64,000 nucleotides of DNA. Origin: Corbicula japonica. Its lineage: Eukaryota; Mollusca; Bivalvia; Venerida; Cyrenidae. A program made the translations under genes and the position numbers. The notes under the pieces are model-generated. The model was not told where the DNA came from. It did no database searches and saw nothing but the letters and a program-made list of their open reading frames with translations. How positions within the stretch are numbered: the first letter of the stretch is position 1; every line of letters begins with the position of its first letter. The stretch is from contig JAZAYU010000010.1 in assembly GCA_038501625.1 (NCBI GenBank), positions 6,779,380 through 6,843,379 on the forward strand. Direction: 5' to 3'. Shown one piece after another: positions 11,911 through 22,861 of the stretch.

Positions 11911-12516
11911 GGTGATAAACAAACTGTTAAGAAAATATATATCTATTAAAACGACCAATGATAACTTGATTCCTGTATATCATGTTTACTTAAGAGAAAA
12001 ATAGTATTTATAAGTCATTTTAGATACGTACAAAACAACCATTGCCATTATAAACTCGTCATTGACGATTTTAATACAAGGCGTTGCTTTTAACGTGAAT
12101 TATTTTGCTGTCATCATAATTAATGTTTTCAACACAACATTATGGCATGATAAGTACAACTAGAGCATCGGTGTTTTATTGTATTATTTTCATTCTATTT
12201 CAGTTGTCGAGTTAGTATCACGGAAGATAAATGATTTCTTTCCAACAAATCAATTATTATGAGGCCGTCGACTATATTTGTGCTTACTTTTGGAATTTGA
12301 TGTGGGGGATAATGGCATATTTCAGAAATGTTTGTATTTTTGTTCTGATATGTATTAATGAGAGTTGTTTTGCCAAAAATAAAACAACGTATTAACAAAT
12401 GTTTAACGAATCGTACCATGGGAACTGGTTGACATCGCTTTTTAAGAGTTTTTTTATATTTTTTTATTTGTTCTCCTAAGCACGTGACTATTTTTGAAAA
12501 CAACGGTAGCCGGTCC

Positions 12517-12834
12517 TCCGTATAATCGGTCAGGGATGTTGACTGTTGCACTGCATATGTACCTGTTTGTAGTTGTGGAACATAATTCGTGAGAGTTTTG
12601 TTCGTAAACGAAGGTTTGAATAAATGTACAATTGTAATACTGGTCATACATTGTTTTTAATCGTACATTGCAAGACGTAGTTTCCGTATAATCGGTCAGG
12701 GATATTGACCTTTGCACTGCGTCTATACCTATGTGTGAACTTGTGGAACATAATTTGTGAGTTGTTTTTTCGGAACAAAACGGAATAATACTATAATATT
12801 ATGATACTGGCCGTACGTTGCGTTTTTAATCGTG
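12517..12834 (+). repeat. imperfect tandem duplication, about 166-bp unit
   Basis: Unit 1 (12517-12682) and unit 2 (12683 to about 12834) both start TCCGTATAATCGGTCAGGGA and share TTGCACTGC, GTGGAACATAATT and TTTTTAATCGT. The 150- and 87-codon minus-strand frames crossing it arise from the duplication and have no protein motif. Confidence 0.8.
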
Positions 12835-13078
12835 CAGTGGTCTGTTTGTTAATGTTTGTGTTATTATGTTATATTAATATGAACATTTCTTGAAAAGGAA
12901 ATTTGGTCCCGTGAGGATGACTGTCACGTGACGAAATAATTTGCCTTTCCATTTTTTTGCCATTGTTGTAACAACATGAAAATTCTCCTCGCTCCGACTT
13001 GATGCCCTGCATCATTTTTTTTTCTTGTAAGAACACTGCTATCGCTTTACCGAATTTCGTCAGTAACCTCCAGATTCC

Positions 13079-13592
13079 TTAAAGGGAGATGTGCAGGATT
13101 GATGAATGGAACAGATTTGCGAAAAGGGTTATTAATCAGTTGTATATCATTATTTGAAGCTCAAATATTGTTTATACCCGAAATATTTCAAACCAATATT
13201 TTATTTAAAGAAAAAGATATATAAATGGTGTTTCCTATCCTATGCGACGCGCATAGGTTAGCTATTTTTGTATTTCCCGCGTAAAGCCGCGGTGTTTTTT
13301 TTTATTGTTACGTGATCACTTCAACCAAAATACGCATTCGATGTATGTACCTTGCCGACTATCGACGTCGCGTGACATTCTCATGATCGCTAAATATAGA
13401 ATGTATTTTTGTATAGGGATTTCTTCAGCGGATTGTTTTCAGGTCAGGTAAAATGGTAAAATTAACCGAAAACTTCCTCCTGGAGGGTTTGAAATGTAGA
13501 GTTTAGTGAAAAGTACACGTAAGTTTTACATAGATCGATCTGTTTACGATTTTACCGAGTACACCTGCTCGACCCTGCACATCTCCCTTTAA
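13079..13592. mobile_element. TTAA-flanked terminal-inverted-repeat element (MITE)
   Basis: The left end reads TTAA then AGGGAGATGTGCAGG. The right end reads CCTGCACATCTCCCT then TTAA, an exact 15-base inverted repeat bordered by TTAA on both sides. The 514-bp interior has no transposase frame and includes a small palindrome (CCTATGCGACGCGCATAGG). TTAA target duplication is typical of piggyBac, Kolobok and Sola3 elements; the superfamily cannot be decided here. Confidence 0.75.
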
Positions 13593-13834
13593 GTATAGAA
13601 AATATACTTCTCGAACTGTTTTTTGTACTTATCTTTTGCTATATACCATTTTTAATCTTATTTGTTTTTACGCACTTGATTAGGGATTTATAAACCAATA
13701 AGGACAAATGATTTTACAACTGCAATGTATTTTAAGAATTTAGAATTTAAATGTTATGATGTTTAAGATGTGAACATAGTTGTGAAATAATCAATTTTCG
13801 CCAAAAAAAAACAACAACATAATGTTTTGTGACA

Positions 13835-14046
13835 TTTTAGTTGTTACTATATTTAGAAAGAACTTACAATAATATATCATTTTCTCATATCTAAAAAGTC
13901 ATTTTGACACATATTTTGTTAATAAAATGGCATTTTTGCCGCGAAATGCATAATAATAAATATCGTCCGCTCAACTATATGACGTCATTTCAAGAATTGA
14001 CGTCAACCGTCCGAAGGTACCTTTTTCCGTGACGTTCCCCATATAT
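13835..14046 (+). repeat. CRE-motif repeat, copy 3
   Basis: Best match to copy 1: GCCGCGAAATGCATAATAA, CGTCCGCTCAACT, ATGACGTCATTTCAAGAATT, GACGTCAACCGTCCGAAGG and CCGTGACGTTCCCCAT. Similarity continues about 80 bp upstream (TTTAGAAAGAACT). It contains an exact TGACGTCA. Confidence 0.75.
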
Positions 14047-14700
14047 GCTTTTCTGCATGCGATAAGTGTCTTCTAACATTCACATGTCATTGAGCCTTAA
14101 TTAAGTCAAATGTCGGGTACATGTATGCAGCATAAGTTTTACGGTATAAAAATACAAGTTTACCTAGTTTGCACGACAGTCATTCATTGTTGTTTGTTAA
14201 CTGGTGACTTTTCTGGATACATTATTACATATGATTTCTTATATGAATATAATATAATGTAGACTTCACAACGATGGTTGGTTAGTTTGGCGCTTAGCAA
14301 ACTTTGAGTTGTATAGTATTTGGCCACAAGATCACGTATCTCAACATTTTTAGGATTTTTCAAAGTTCTGAAATTCGAATATCATGCATATTTGTGATTT
14401 CATTAAATACATTATAAAGATTAACGGTTAAATACCGTAAGCTGTATTCGGGCCGTGGGAAATCACATGTTAAAAAAATAATATCTATGCAAAAATAAAT
14501 TACCAAAACTAGATAATGGAAATTTTGGAGAAAAATTCACATTGAAGATTCCAAAATCAGCTGGGTAGTAAAATTATACAGGATGGATTCGTGAGAAACT
14601 TATGGATTTATAAACTTAAATACAGTCAAAACTAAACTGTATATGATGTTTAGTAAAAGTTAAGAAAACTATATGAACTCATGTGAATTATTTTTGAATA
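14047..14700. other. noncoding stretch, nothing recognised
   Basis: AT-rich, no recognisable exon, RNA or repeat. Confidence 0.4.
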
Positions 14701-14708
14701 CAGAGCTG

Positions 14709-14844
14709 AAGGTTATAAAGCTGAGATTGGAAACCAGTCTCAAATTTCAAGCATCTGATTGGCTGAAATGGCGACCAGTCACCATTTCAGCCAATCAGAT
14801 TCTTGAGATTTGAGACTGGTTTCCATGCTCAGCTTTATAACTTT
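14709..14844. mobile_element. 136-bp palindromic fold-back MITE, copy 3
   Basis: Same architecture and length as the other four copies. A few substitutions break arm pairing (for example CACC for CGCC beside the CCAG centre), so this copy is slightly older or mutated in one arm. Confidence 0.9.
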
Positions 14845-15099
14845 GGGTACTGGTAGAGATAATACTTTTGTGAATTTAAACTTCAATCATATTATCTGAT
14901 TAAAATCTGTTAATCGGTAATAAAATCTGCAAAACTTATTTCTTCATTTGTGGTAACAACGCTGTGTTAAATGTTTACCCATTGATTGAAAGATTGTTTC
15001 CGTTTATTATTGGTTTCCTTGAAATCTTAAACATTATTTAAAATACCATGAATATTAAACACCATAAATAATTGTCTCACCCTTTCGAAATGAGATGTT

Positions 15100-15275
15100 T
15101 TATTGGCTTTTGTATAGACGTTACAAATCCATTTAAAAAAGGTTTAGAGTAAGAAACCTTTTGGTGTTTTAACTATTTCCCTTAAAAGGCAGCAGTTAAT
15201 TAGGTTTTAATTGTTTGATCAAAGATGGAAAGCGCTTTATATTATATTTGACAAATCATCAAAATTACCGTTTCT
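15100..15275 (+). repeat. dispersed repeat R4, copy 1
   Basis: Blocks ACG(T/C)TACAAATCC, TTAGGTTTTA, TTTGATCAAAGATGGAAA and TTTGACAAATCATCAAAAT recur in order at 20645-20820. No coding sequence is seen. Confidence 0.5.
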
Positions 15276-16054
15276 GATAATTAAAGGAAATAATCACATT
15301 ATGTCTATCTAACAGTCTTTGAAAACAGATCACCAAAAAGGCGTGAACGATTAGTACCCAATGGGATGCCTTTTACTTGTTTAAATATATATACTAGTGA
15401 AAAAAGCCAGTCAGTTATTATCTAGGCCACTTTGAACGTCAGAAAGTCAGAAAGTGAGTGACTCTATGATGTGTTGACAAATTTCTAACGTATAATTGTC
15501 ATAAGGAACATTTTCATCTCTTTATTCATAACAAGTAATAACGTGAGGCGGCTGATTTATCAAGAGTAACCGATTTTAATGAAAAGACCAAGTTGGTTAT
15601 TTTGTTTCAGTAGCTTGACATTTACTCACTTAAAACCTCCATGAAGTTCTGCTTATTAATTGTGTCAGTATTTATATAAATATGTAAATTAAGTTATATC
15701 CATCAGAAGTAGGTGAGCATAATCGGCAGGCAGGCGAGAAGTCAATAATAACAGGGCTTATCGTTTATTATCTTTTGTTATATATGCATAAATGTGCGTT
15801 GGTAATATGAAGTCGGTACTAGGAAGTCATAGTAGACTTGTTACCTTGTTTAAGTGCAGTAAGTACAGTAGCAATTTAAAGCCTTTATATTGTTGACATT
15901 TGAATGCACTCTTTTATGAACTTGGTAATGGTGCACGTGTACGTATATTTTGAATTGTCCAAGTTGTATCATGTTAAAACCCAATTGTAAAGTGTAAATG
16001 CGCAATAAATCTTATTTAATTTTGTAGATTTTAATTCAAAGATACGGGTGCAGT

Positions 16055-16345
16055 AAAAATCATTATTCCAACAAGGTATTTTTCAGACACTCTTTTACGG
16101 CGATTTATAAACTAATTGATATAAAAGGCAATATTAATTTCTTCACGTTATTCGTAAAGGCCATCTGTAAATTCAAAAAGAAAGGTTACCAACATTATAT
16201 TTTACACCCCTCTGCATTCCTGGTGATAAAACTATCTACAGTTGTTCGATATGGTGGCAGGGGTTTGAGAGTTTATGAAGGTTTATGGGGAAATCTTGTT
16301 AAAGAACCTAGAAGCTCGATCTGATTCTTTTATCACTGCCCTTGT
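16055..16345 (+). pseudogene. Penelope-like element, C-terminal ORF fragment (5' half of a split copy)
   Basis: It aligns with the PLE fragments at 45395 and 36437: CAACAAGGTATTTT, TTTTACGGCGATTTA, CTCTGCATTCCTGGTGAT, GGTGGCAGGGGTTTGAGAG, GAAGCTCGAT and TTCTTTTATC. The frame is broken. The match stops abruptly at 16345 and resumes at 20172, where a 3.8-kb element has inserted. Confidence 0.75.
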
Positions 16346-16824
16346 CGAGGTATTAGTGCCAGAACCTGCTATCTCTTTATTTTGAAATTTTACAGGGAAC
16401 CAATTTTTATCTTCAGCAATTTAATAATGGCTTTATACAAAGAGTGACACAGAAGTTTTATTAAGATTTCTTTTATTTTTTGTTGGATACATGTATTTTA
16501 TCTTTATCTTCTTAAATAAGGTAAAATATGATAATATTGTTCTGGTATTGCAAAATGTCCCTTTTTTGCAGTTACCAGTCTGTGCCAAAACATTCTATGA
16601 AGATATAGCCTGTTTTGGCATTCAAAATTCCTTTGATTTTGTGTTAGCATTTCTGTGCCAGAAAAAGCTATAAACTGATAGCTTGTAAAAACAATGCCTA
16701 TTGCAGTTTTTGTGACTGTCAAAAACATTCTATAAAATGATGGTACTTTCTGGCACTGACAAAGTTTTCATCAATATGCATTTTAAGGCATGCAAGAACA
16801 TGATATTGAGAAATAGATAGTTAT

Positions 16825-17440
16825 GGCATAAGGAGTAATTTATTTACATGTGTATTTTTCAAGTATAAAAAGGTCTAAAATTAGATGTCCTCATTTGACT
16901 TCAATACATAAGTACAATTATTTCTTCTGGAAAACACTAATTGTTCGTTGCTTTGCTATAAGTGTTTTCACGTTAATTAAACTATTACTATTTCACAGTC
17001 AGTTCATTACATTTGTAATCCAAAACAATGAAATTACTGTGTGAAAAAGGTTTAATAATTATTCTTAGTAACACAATTCTAAACAGTTTGTTTTTACACA
17101 TGAAAATTATGTTTAGCTGTTGTGTTGGTCATACGCAGAATCTGTCAAGCTAAGTAACATGCATCTTTAGTCGAAATCTGAATCACTGTTGGATTCTTTC
17201 CCCTCGGGTTCTCATTTTTGTTTATTGTTAGTGGTGTCCTTTTTTGAAACTGATCATTTTATTAACCATGCTCTCTCCCCCTCTCTTCTTCTTGACTGTG
17301 TGGGGAGGCTGTTTTTTCTGAATGTGGCGATTCCTGATATGCATATTTCACCTTTTTTTTCAACCACGTCTGGTTCTGGTAGCTGATCTTTTTTACTGTT
17401 GCTGGATGGTAAAGACTTGTAGTATTCATGGAATTTTCGA
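16825..17440 (+). repeat. direct repeat unit 1 inside the 3.8-kb element
   Basis: It aligns with 17480-17950 over AGTAATTTAT(C/T)TAC, AAAAAGGTCTAAAAT, ACATTTGTAA, AACAATGAAATTA and TCTGGTTCTGG...GATGG. Unit 1 is interrupted by a PLE tail at 17186-17360 that unit 2 lacks. Confidence 0.65.
17186..17360 (+). mobile_element. Penelope-like element 3' tail
   Basis: It contains CGGGTTCTCATTTTTGTTTA, GTGGTGTCC, AACTGATCATTTTATTAACC, TGACTGTGTGGGGAGGCTG and CCTGATATGCATATTTCACC. It is nested in direct repeat unit 1 of the 3.8-kb element and is absent from unit 2, so it arrived after the duplication. Confidence 0.8.
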
Positions 17441-17479
17441 GGAATAACTCCATCTCTATATTATAGAGAGATAGGCGTT

Positions 17480-17950
17480 ATGGTCGAATGAGTAATTTAT
17501 CTACCTGTATGTTTTACAAGTCCAAAAAGGTCTAAAATAAGATGTCATGATTTGACTTTACAAGTCTGTACAATAATATCTTCAGGAAAACAAAAAAATG
17601 TATGTTAGGCAGTTAGTGTTTTGTATGTTTATTAAAATATCAAATTTCACCGTCAAATTATTTACATTTGTAACACAAAACAATGAAATTATTGTAAAAT
17701 AGGTAAATGTTTATTATTGGTAACACAATTAAATCCATTTTGTTAAAATTTTATTTACCTTTTTGTTGCATATTATGTTCAACCATAAATATACAAACTT
17801 GTACATTGTTCACAATTAACAGCGAATATGTAACGCAAAGCATTCTTTATCTGTTGGATTAATATCTGTTGGACTCTTAATGTCTGGTTCTGGGAGATGT
17901 TTTCTTTAACTTTTGCTAGATGGCTTGTATTATTTATGGGATTCTTGAAA
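17480..17950 (+). repeat. direct repeat unit 2 inside the 3.8-kb element
   Basis: Second copy of the unit at 16825-17440, without the inserted PLE tail. It is noncoding. Confidence 0.6.
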
Positions 17951-18014
17951 ATAATGAAACGTGCATCAGGAATAGCAACACTAAGAAAGCATAGCCTCCG
18001 CACACAGCTAAACA
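17951..18014 (-). mobile_element. short Penelope-like element tail fragment, minus strand
   Basis: The reverse complement gives AGCTGTGTGCGGAGGCTATG then a decayed CCTGATGCACGTTTC. Only the last part of the tail is left. Confidence 0.5.
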
Positions 18015-18059
18015 AGTTTGCCAAAGTGCAACAAAATACGCCCATCGATGAATTTGCCA

Positions 18060-18290
18060 ATTTTTGTACCAATAAAGGGCCATAACTATAAAGTGGCTGG
18101 AGCGATTTGGCTAGTTATCAGACTTGGTCGAGTTATTATGCTCATAAACGTTTTCTCCAAGTTTCATGAAGATCGGTCAACAAGTGTATGAGTTATTAAG
18201 CAGACATTGCTGTGGATGCCGCCCGGACGCCGGCCCGACATGGTTGTTCCCATAATAAAACCCGTCTTCGACGGACGTATAAAAAGTAGA
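18060..18290 (+). repeat. dispersed noncoding repeat (GGCCATAACT...GACGGACGTATAAA)
   Basis: The CpG-rich block GCCGCCCGGACGCCGGCCCG differs from the AT-rich surroundings, and the stretch ends GTCTTCGACGGACGTATAAA. It resembles a repeat common in bivalve genomes as I remember them; no second copy was found in the window, so the call rests on composition and recollection. Confidence 0.35.
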
Positions 18291-18589
18291 GAAAAAAATG
18301 GGATGGGTTACACAATGATCAATTTAAGATAGGTCACAAACAGTTAACAAACAAAGAAGATGAACTCAATTTTTGCATAATTGGATTAATTTGTTTTCTT
18401 TTCATCAGATATTGACTTACAATGTTTATGTTTTCATAGCAAGGACTCAACAGTGTTGGCCTGCTGTTCTGTAAATCCCATAATCTTTAATTTCACACTT
18501 TTAACGTCTCGCATTTGAAACAGCATTCAGCTGGTTCTTTTTTCAAATATCTCATCTATTTCATTTTTTCCCAAGAAGAATGTAAATAT

Positions 18590-18735
18590 ATGCATGCATA
18601 TCAGGAATGGCCACATCCAATAGACACAGCCTCCACTGGCCATATAGCCAAAAAGTAGAGATAAGAAGAGAGCATGTTTATACAATATTAGTTTCAAAAC
18701 AGACTCCACAAACAATTAACGACAGTGAGAACCCT
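18590..18735 (-). mobile_element. Penelope-like element 3' tail, minus strand
   Basis: The reverse complement reads GGGTTCTCACTGTCGTTAAT, TTGTTTGTGGAGTCTG, CATGCTCTCTTCTTATCTC and CCTGATATGCATGCATAT. It is 5'-truncated and lies inside the 3.8-kb element. Confidence 0.75.
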
Positions 18736-20146
18736 AGTTTTTGCCCTGGTTATGTTTTGTTCTGTGGTATTGTTTAAGGTATATTAAGTCGGTAACTGTG
18801 TTTTCGTCTTCTTACCATTTGTAATAAGGTGTCCAATTTGCATAATTTTCGTCCAATTACATTGAATCTACTTCCATAGCAAAATTGTGCAGTCTATGAT
18901 CCTTATAGCTGGTATCGTATTAACAGAATGTAATAAGCAACAGCGTCCTGTGTTCCCTATGTTACACATTGCAGGCGTTATGTTGGTATTTTAGAGGTTG
19001 TAATTATTGTTAAATATATTTCTTTATATTAGCAAATCTGGCAGGCTCTTTTTAATTAGATTAAATTTTGTCATTGCTTGCCTGTCCATGTTTGGATTCT
19101 GTTTGTTCATTTGAAAGTAATAGTGCATAGGTATCATTGCTCACTGTCAAATCATCAACTTTACCTTGGCTGTCATTATTACTCATTGAACTGATATCTG
19201 TGTTGCCATCATTATTATTTGTACCAATACCTTTGCTTTTAATATTTTCCTACACTTTTAACATAATATTCAATGTGATTTAATATTAAACTATATCTTT
19301 AAAGTATCAGTTTATTAAGGAATATAGGACTGTAACATGAAATTATTAAATTTTATATGTACGATAAATATTAAGTAATATTTTTAATTAGACCGGATTT
19401 CAAATAAAGGTTAGTTCAAATAATAAGGAAAAATAAGTAAGAACCTCTTAACTTTTCAATCAGCAACTGGTATTCTTTAAAACAATTATCAGCAAAGAAT
19501 GTGCACTTCATAATAAATCACATTCCAGCAAAAAATCAACGTAATCCTACATATTAGATACTTGATAGCCTGTTACCAACACCAAATTAGAAAAACAATG
19601 ATGCCAGTTGTCACTGCCAAATTAAGCTTTCTTCATATGACTGCTTTTTGATACCAGAATGAGGGATATTCTACAGACATGTTATCTGCCAGAAAGGTAT
19701 ATCATGACATAGCATGATATGGCAGATAAATATTATCATGTAGCAAAAAAATTAAATTCTTTCTTCAAATAGCTTGTTTTGGCACAAAGGATTTTTTAAA
19801 TTTATTTACAAAATTGCACATCCAAAACCAGCTATCTTTATATGGAATGTTCTGGCACTTCTTTTAGCTTTGTTCATTATAAAATCATATCTGCCAAAAA
19901 AGTCTATTAATTTATAGAATGTTTTGGTTCAATCGAAACAAGGTATGATATCATTTTATGAAGGCTATGTGGAAAAAGCTGGTCCGGCAGAAAATGTCAA
20001 CCACTATTCATTCATAGTTGATTTGATCTCTATTGAATATCTTTTGAAAGAAATGATCTATAATGATTGGGATTGGAGCAAATTGTGCATCAGGAAATAT
20101 ATTGTCAAAAAATACAAACAAGTGAAAAACGTAAATTTTGTTAGAA
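18736..20146. other. interior of 3.8-kb element, noncoding
   Basis: AT-rich sequence. From about 19560 rightward, short motifs related to (T/G)TTTTGGCAC and TAGAATGTTTTGG recur (near 19770, 19845 and 19920), matching inverted copies near 16581-16752. The 117-codon frame at 19924-20277 crosses the element border and is not a gene. Confidence 0.5.
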
Positions 20147-20171
20147 AGCAGGTTCTGGCACTAACCCCTCG

Positions 20172-20445
20172 TTGTGTTCTTGCTGATTTGACACCAGGGT
20201 CTCTGATGTCAGTAAGTACGGTTATTAAGTATCTGTCCTTTTATTCCCTTACAATGCTAAAAGCTTCTTATGTTTAATATGTCTGTGTGTGATTGTAGTT
20301 TTTTCACCCAGGCAACTTGTACTTGTTTGTTCATATGAGAATCTGTTGGGGTATATGACGTTGGTGCGACCTAGAACCTGATTTTAACCCCCCCCCCCCC
20401 CCCCAGTGGCATATTGTTTTGGCACGGACTGATCGCTGAAGAGGC
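20172..20445 (+). mobile_element. Penelope-like element 3' tail (3' half of split copy)
   Basis: It resumes the PLE interrupted at 16345: TTCTTGCTGATTTGACACCA, the GTTTGTTCATATGAGAA block, GTTGGTGCGACC, ACCTGATTTTAACC followed by a run of 14 C, then AGTGGCATATTGTTTTGGCA. The C-run marks local slippage. Confidence 0.75.
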
Positions 20446-20644
20446 TGAAACTTACGACAGGGTTTGCATAAATAATTTAACAATCATGATCATTTATAGA
20501 TTGTTTCATTATAAAATGCATTTTAGACTTCGTAATTTTGAAGCACTTGATATTATTGCTTCCGAAGTTTTATTTTTACATTCGAAAATAGCAAATATCA
20601 TTCATCTTTTTATCTTTATTTCTATTTTTCTGTATATACAGTTA

Positions 20645-20820
20645 GCATTTTACCGACGCTACAAATCCGTTTTCATTAAAAAGGGTAAACTCAAGGAACA
20701 TTAATTGGATTTGTTAAGTATATACCTTACTAGTCTGAACTTTATTAGGTTTTACGTTATTGATCAAAATAGAAAACCGTTAATGTCATATTTAACAAAT
20801 CATCAAAATAATGTCTTTGA
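20645..20820 (+). repeat. dispersed repeat R4, copy 2
   Basis: It aligns with 15100-15275 over CGCTACAAATCC, TTAGGTTTTA, TTGATCAAAATAGAAA and TTTAACAAATCATCAAAAT. The 96-codon frame at 20414-20704 partly overlaps it and has no protein motif. Confidence 0.5.
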
Positions 20821-20859
20821 TGAGTGAATGAGACGATTTCAATAAGTTTTAAATTAGGG

Positions 20860-21085
20860 TATCACTAACGTTGCAAATGGCGAAAACTGGCTAAAATTTC
20901 AATAATGAATTTTGGGAAAATACTCATTGACACCACGACTAGTGAAGAAATCTATTTATCTAAGGACGTACAAATGTTTGCAAGCTCAGATAAGTCTAAT
21001 TCATGTTTGTCTACAATCATTAGTGCCAATTCGTCAAAATAATGATAAGTTTTCAAGAAATTAAACAAAAACGTACTTCCTGGTC
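20860..21085 (-). repeat. dispersed repeat R3, copy 1 (minus strand)
   Basis: The reverse complement matches 32800-33200 and 37000-37370: CCAGGAAGTACG, GACGAATTGGCACTAA, TGAGTATTTTCCCAAAATTC, TTTTAGCCAGTTTTCGCCAT and TTGCAACG. It is noncoding. Confidence 0.65.
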
Positions 21086-21763
21086 TATATCTATTATGAT
21101 GCATGTAAAATGTTTGCTCATTTCGTTTAACAAATAGCTATGATCTAACATAAGCTTTCCATTATAGTACAATAACATTTTACATCTTCGCAGAATCTTC
21201 CTATATGGAGATTATACAGTTGAATACTTCAGATTTTCCACAAGGCCAACATAAACACTTTGTACTTAGCAAATCAAAATATTTATACTGCCTTTAGTGT
21301 GGTTGTGTAATGATAATCAAAACTACCAACTGTCGAAGGGGAAGCTACTATGTTATCATATAAATAAAAAACTTTACAAGCATTATCTCCAATTAAATAT
21401 GTTTATTAAATATTTTGGAAAAATACTCAATAAGAATTAGAAATGAAAATCCCAGACAGTTCTAATTATTTGAAATGCTATATTTTTAACATTAGATTGG
21501 TATTCTTCATTTTGAATAATTTAAACCTGCCATAAATCAATGCTAAGTTTTCTAACCCGATAAACAAGCATTATATTAAACACAAATGCTATTTACAACA
21601 CGCGTTGGGGGTTGAAGGGATGGGGTGGAAATTCTTTATAACTTTATTACACATACTTTCATTTGAAAAATAATGCGATTGCTGTTCTGATTTTTTTTGT
21701 TTATTTTATTTCATTTCGTATTACATTTTAAAAAGTTTCGGTGTTCCCGTCTGTATAAATATT

Positions 21764-21871
21764 AGATATCTTCTCTATAGAAAGCTAATAACAAATGAAC
21801 TATTTGGAATTGTACGCAGATATCTTCTCTATAGAAAGCTAATTACAAATGAACTATTTGGAATTGTACGC
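21764..21871 (+). repeat. recent 54-bp tandem duplication
   Basis: Two adjacent copies start AGATATCTTCTCTATAGAAA and end GGAATTGTACGC, with a single A/T difference between them. The near identity indicates a recent event. Confidence 0.9.
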
Positions 21872-22023
21872 AGTAATTAGATTACTTATGATATGTATGA
21901 TATGTATATGTTTAGCCCCATCTTGATTTATAATAACATTATACATTTTTAAATGAATTTAAAATAAATGGGGTTACTCTTAAATGGGACCCGAAACGAA
22001 AAAAAAGTTTAGTTCGAAAACAA

Positions 22024-22041
22024 AACATCAACAACAACAAC

Positions 22042-22104
<63 letters not shown>

Positions 22105-22159
22105 TATTACTATTATTATTATTATTACTATTATTATTTATTATTATTATTATTATTAC

Positions 22160-22213
<54 letters not shown>

Positions 22214-22245
22214 CATCATCATCATTATTATCATTATTCGTGTTT
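22024..22245. repeat. triplet microsatellite, (TAA)n then (TTA)n
   Basis: (CAA)4 is followed by a long (TAA)n tract, then an interrupted (TTA/ATT)n tract and (ATC)n. The two halves are reverse complements, so the strand can fold on itself. The 85-codon minus-strand Ile/Asn/Tyr/Cys frame here is translated microsatellite. Confidence 0.95.
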
Positions 22246-22451
22246 TGGAAGTTGTTATTCTTTCGGTATATCTCAAAAGTTTCATTATTAATGAATTGTC
22301 AAAATATTACCTGTCCACAGATTCCCTGCCAATGTCAAAAAACTCTTAACACATTATATCAACTTTACGTACATATTATGAAATACATTCGCGAATGCCA
22401 TCTTTTGCTATGATTTTAGGTTCAAATACAATTACGTCGTATGAAGGCGGT

Positions 22452-22590
22452 TGAGCAAGATATTTATATTTGGGAAAATTTCAACCTGGGGCTAGGCGGT
22501 GTGGGCAGTAATATGCTTGTCCATGAACTGGCTCAATCAAACCGAGCCTGCAAAATTTTGATATATGTCATGTTTTGTGGCTTTCCAAGT
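22452..22590 (-). repeat. dispersed repeat R1, copy 2 (minus strand)
   Basis: The reverse complement gives GCAGGCTCGGTTTGATTGAG, CAGTTCATGGACAAGCATAT, TTACTGCCCACACCGCCTAG and CCCAGGTTGA, in the B-A order seen at 50.3 and 59.7 kb. The 91-codon plus-strand frame across it is not a gene. Confidence 0.7.
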
Positions 22591-22861
22591 TTCTTTCTTC
22601 TTCTATTTATAAAACCTCAGACCGTGTGTTTTAGGCCTTTTTTCCATCATTTTCGTCTTCCGCAGTCTGAACAATTTACAACCAGTGCCATTTTGATGTT
22701 GTTAATGCCCTTCTAGAATGCTGAAAACAAAACTGTGCAACACATGTCTCTCAAAAACTTATAATTTTCTGGAGGGTATTCCCGAGAGATTTGAACGGGA
22801 TTGTTTGCGGCTTTCATCTAATCGGAATATATTTCATCTTTGACTATATACATTAAAAACT

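Larger units (their letters stand above)
16346..20171. mobile_element. 3.8-kb non-autonomous DNA element with 25-bp TIRs
   Basis: The left end (16346-16370, CGAGGTATTAGTGCCAGAAC...) and the inverted right end (20147-20171) match in 23 of 25 bases. Both are bordered by TTGT. Removing the element plus one TTGT restores a PLE sequence that aligns without gaps to the PLE at 36.55 kb (19 of 24 bases around the joint), so these are real insertion borders. Near both ends a motif related to GTGCCAAAACATTCTAT recurs in both orientations. No transposase frame is recognisable. A 4-bp duplication fits several families, including Chapaev, Ginger and Sola2, so the class is open. Confidence 0.75.

Noticed and set aside
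12195..12717. 150- and 87-codon minus-strand frames
   Set aside because: They span a noncoding tandem duplication, have no domain and no splice context.
22028..22285. 85-codon minus-strand Ile/Asn/Tyr/Cys frame
   Set aside because: Pure translation of the triplet microsatellite.
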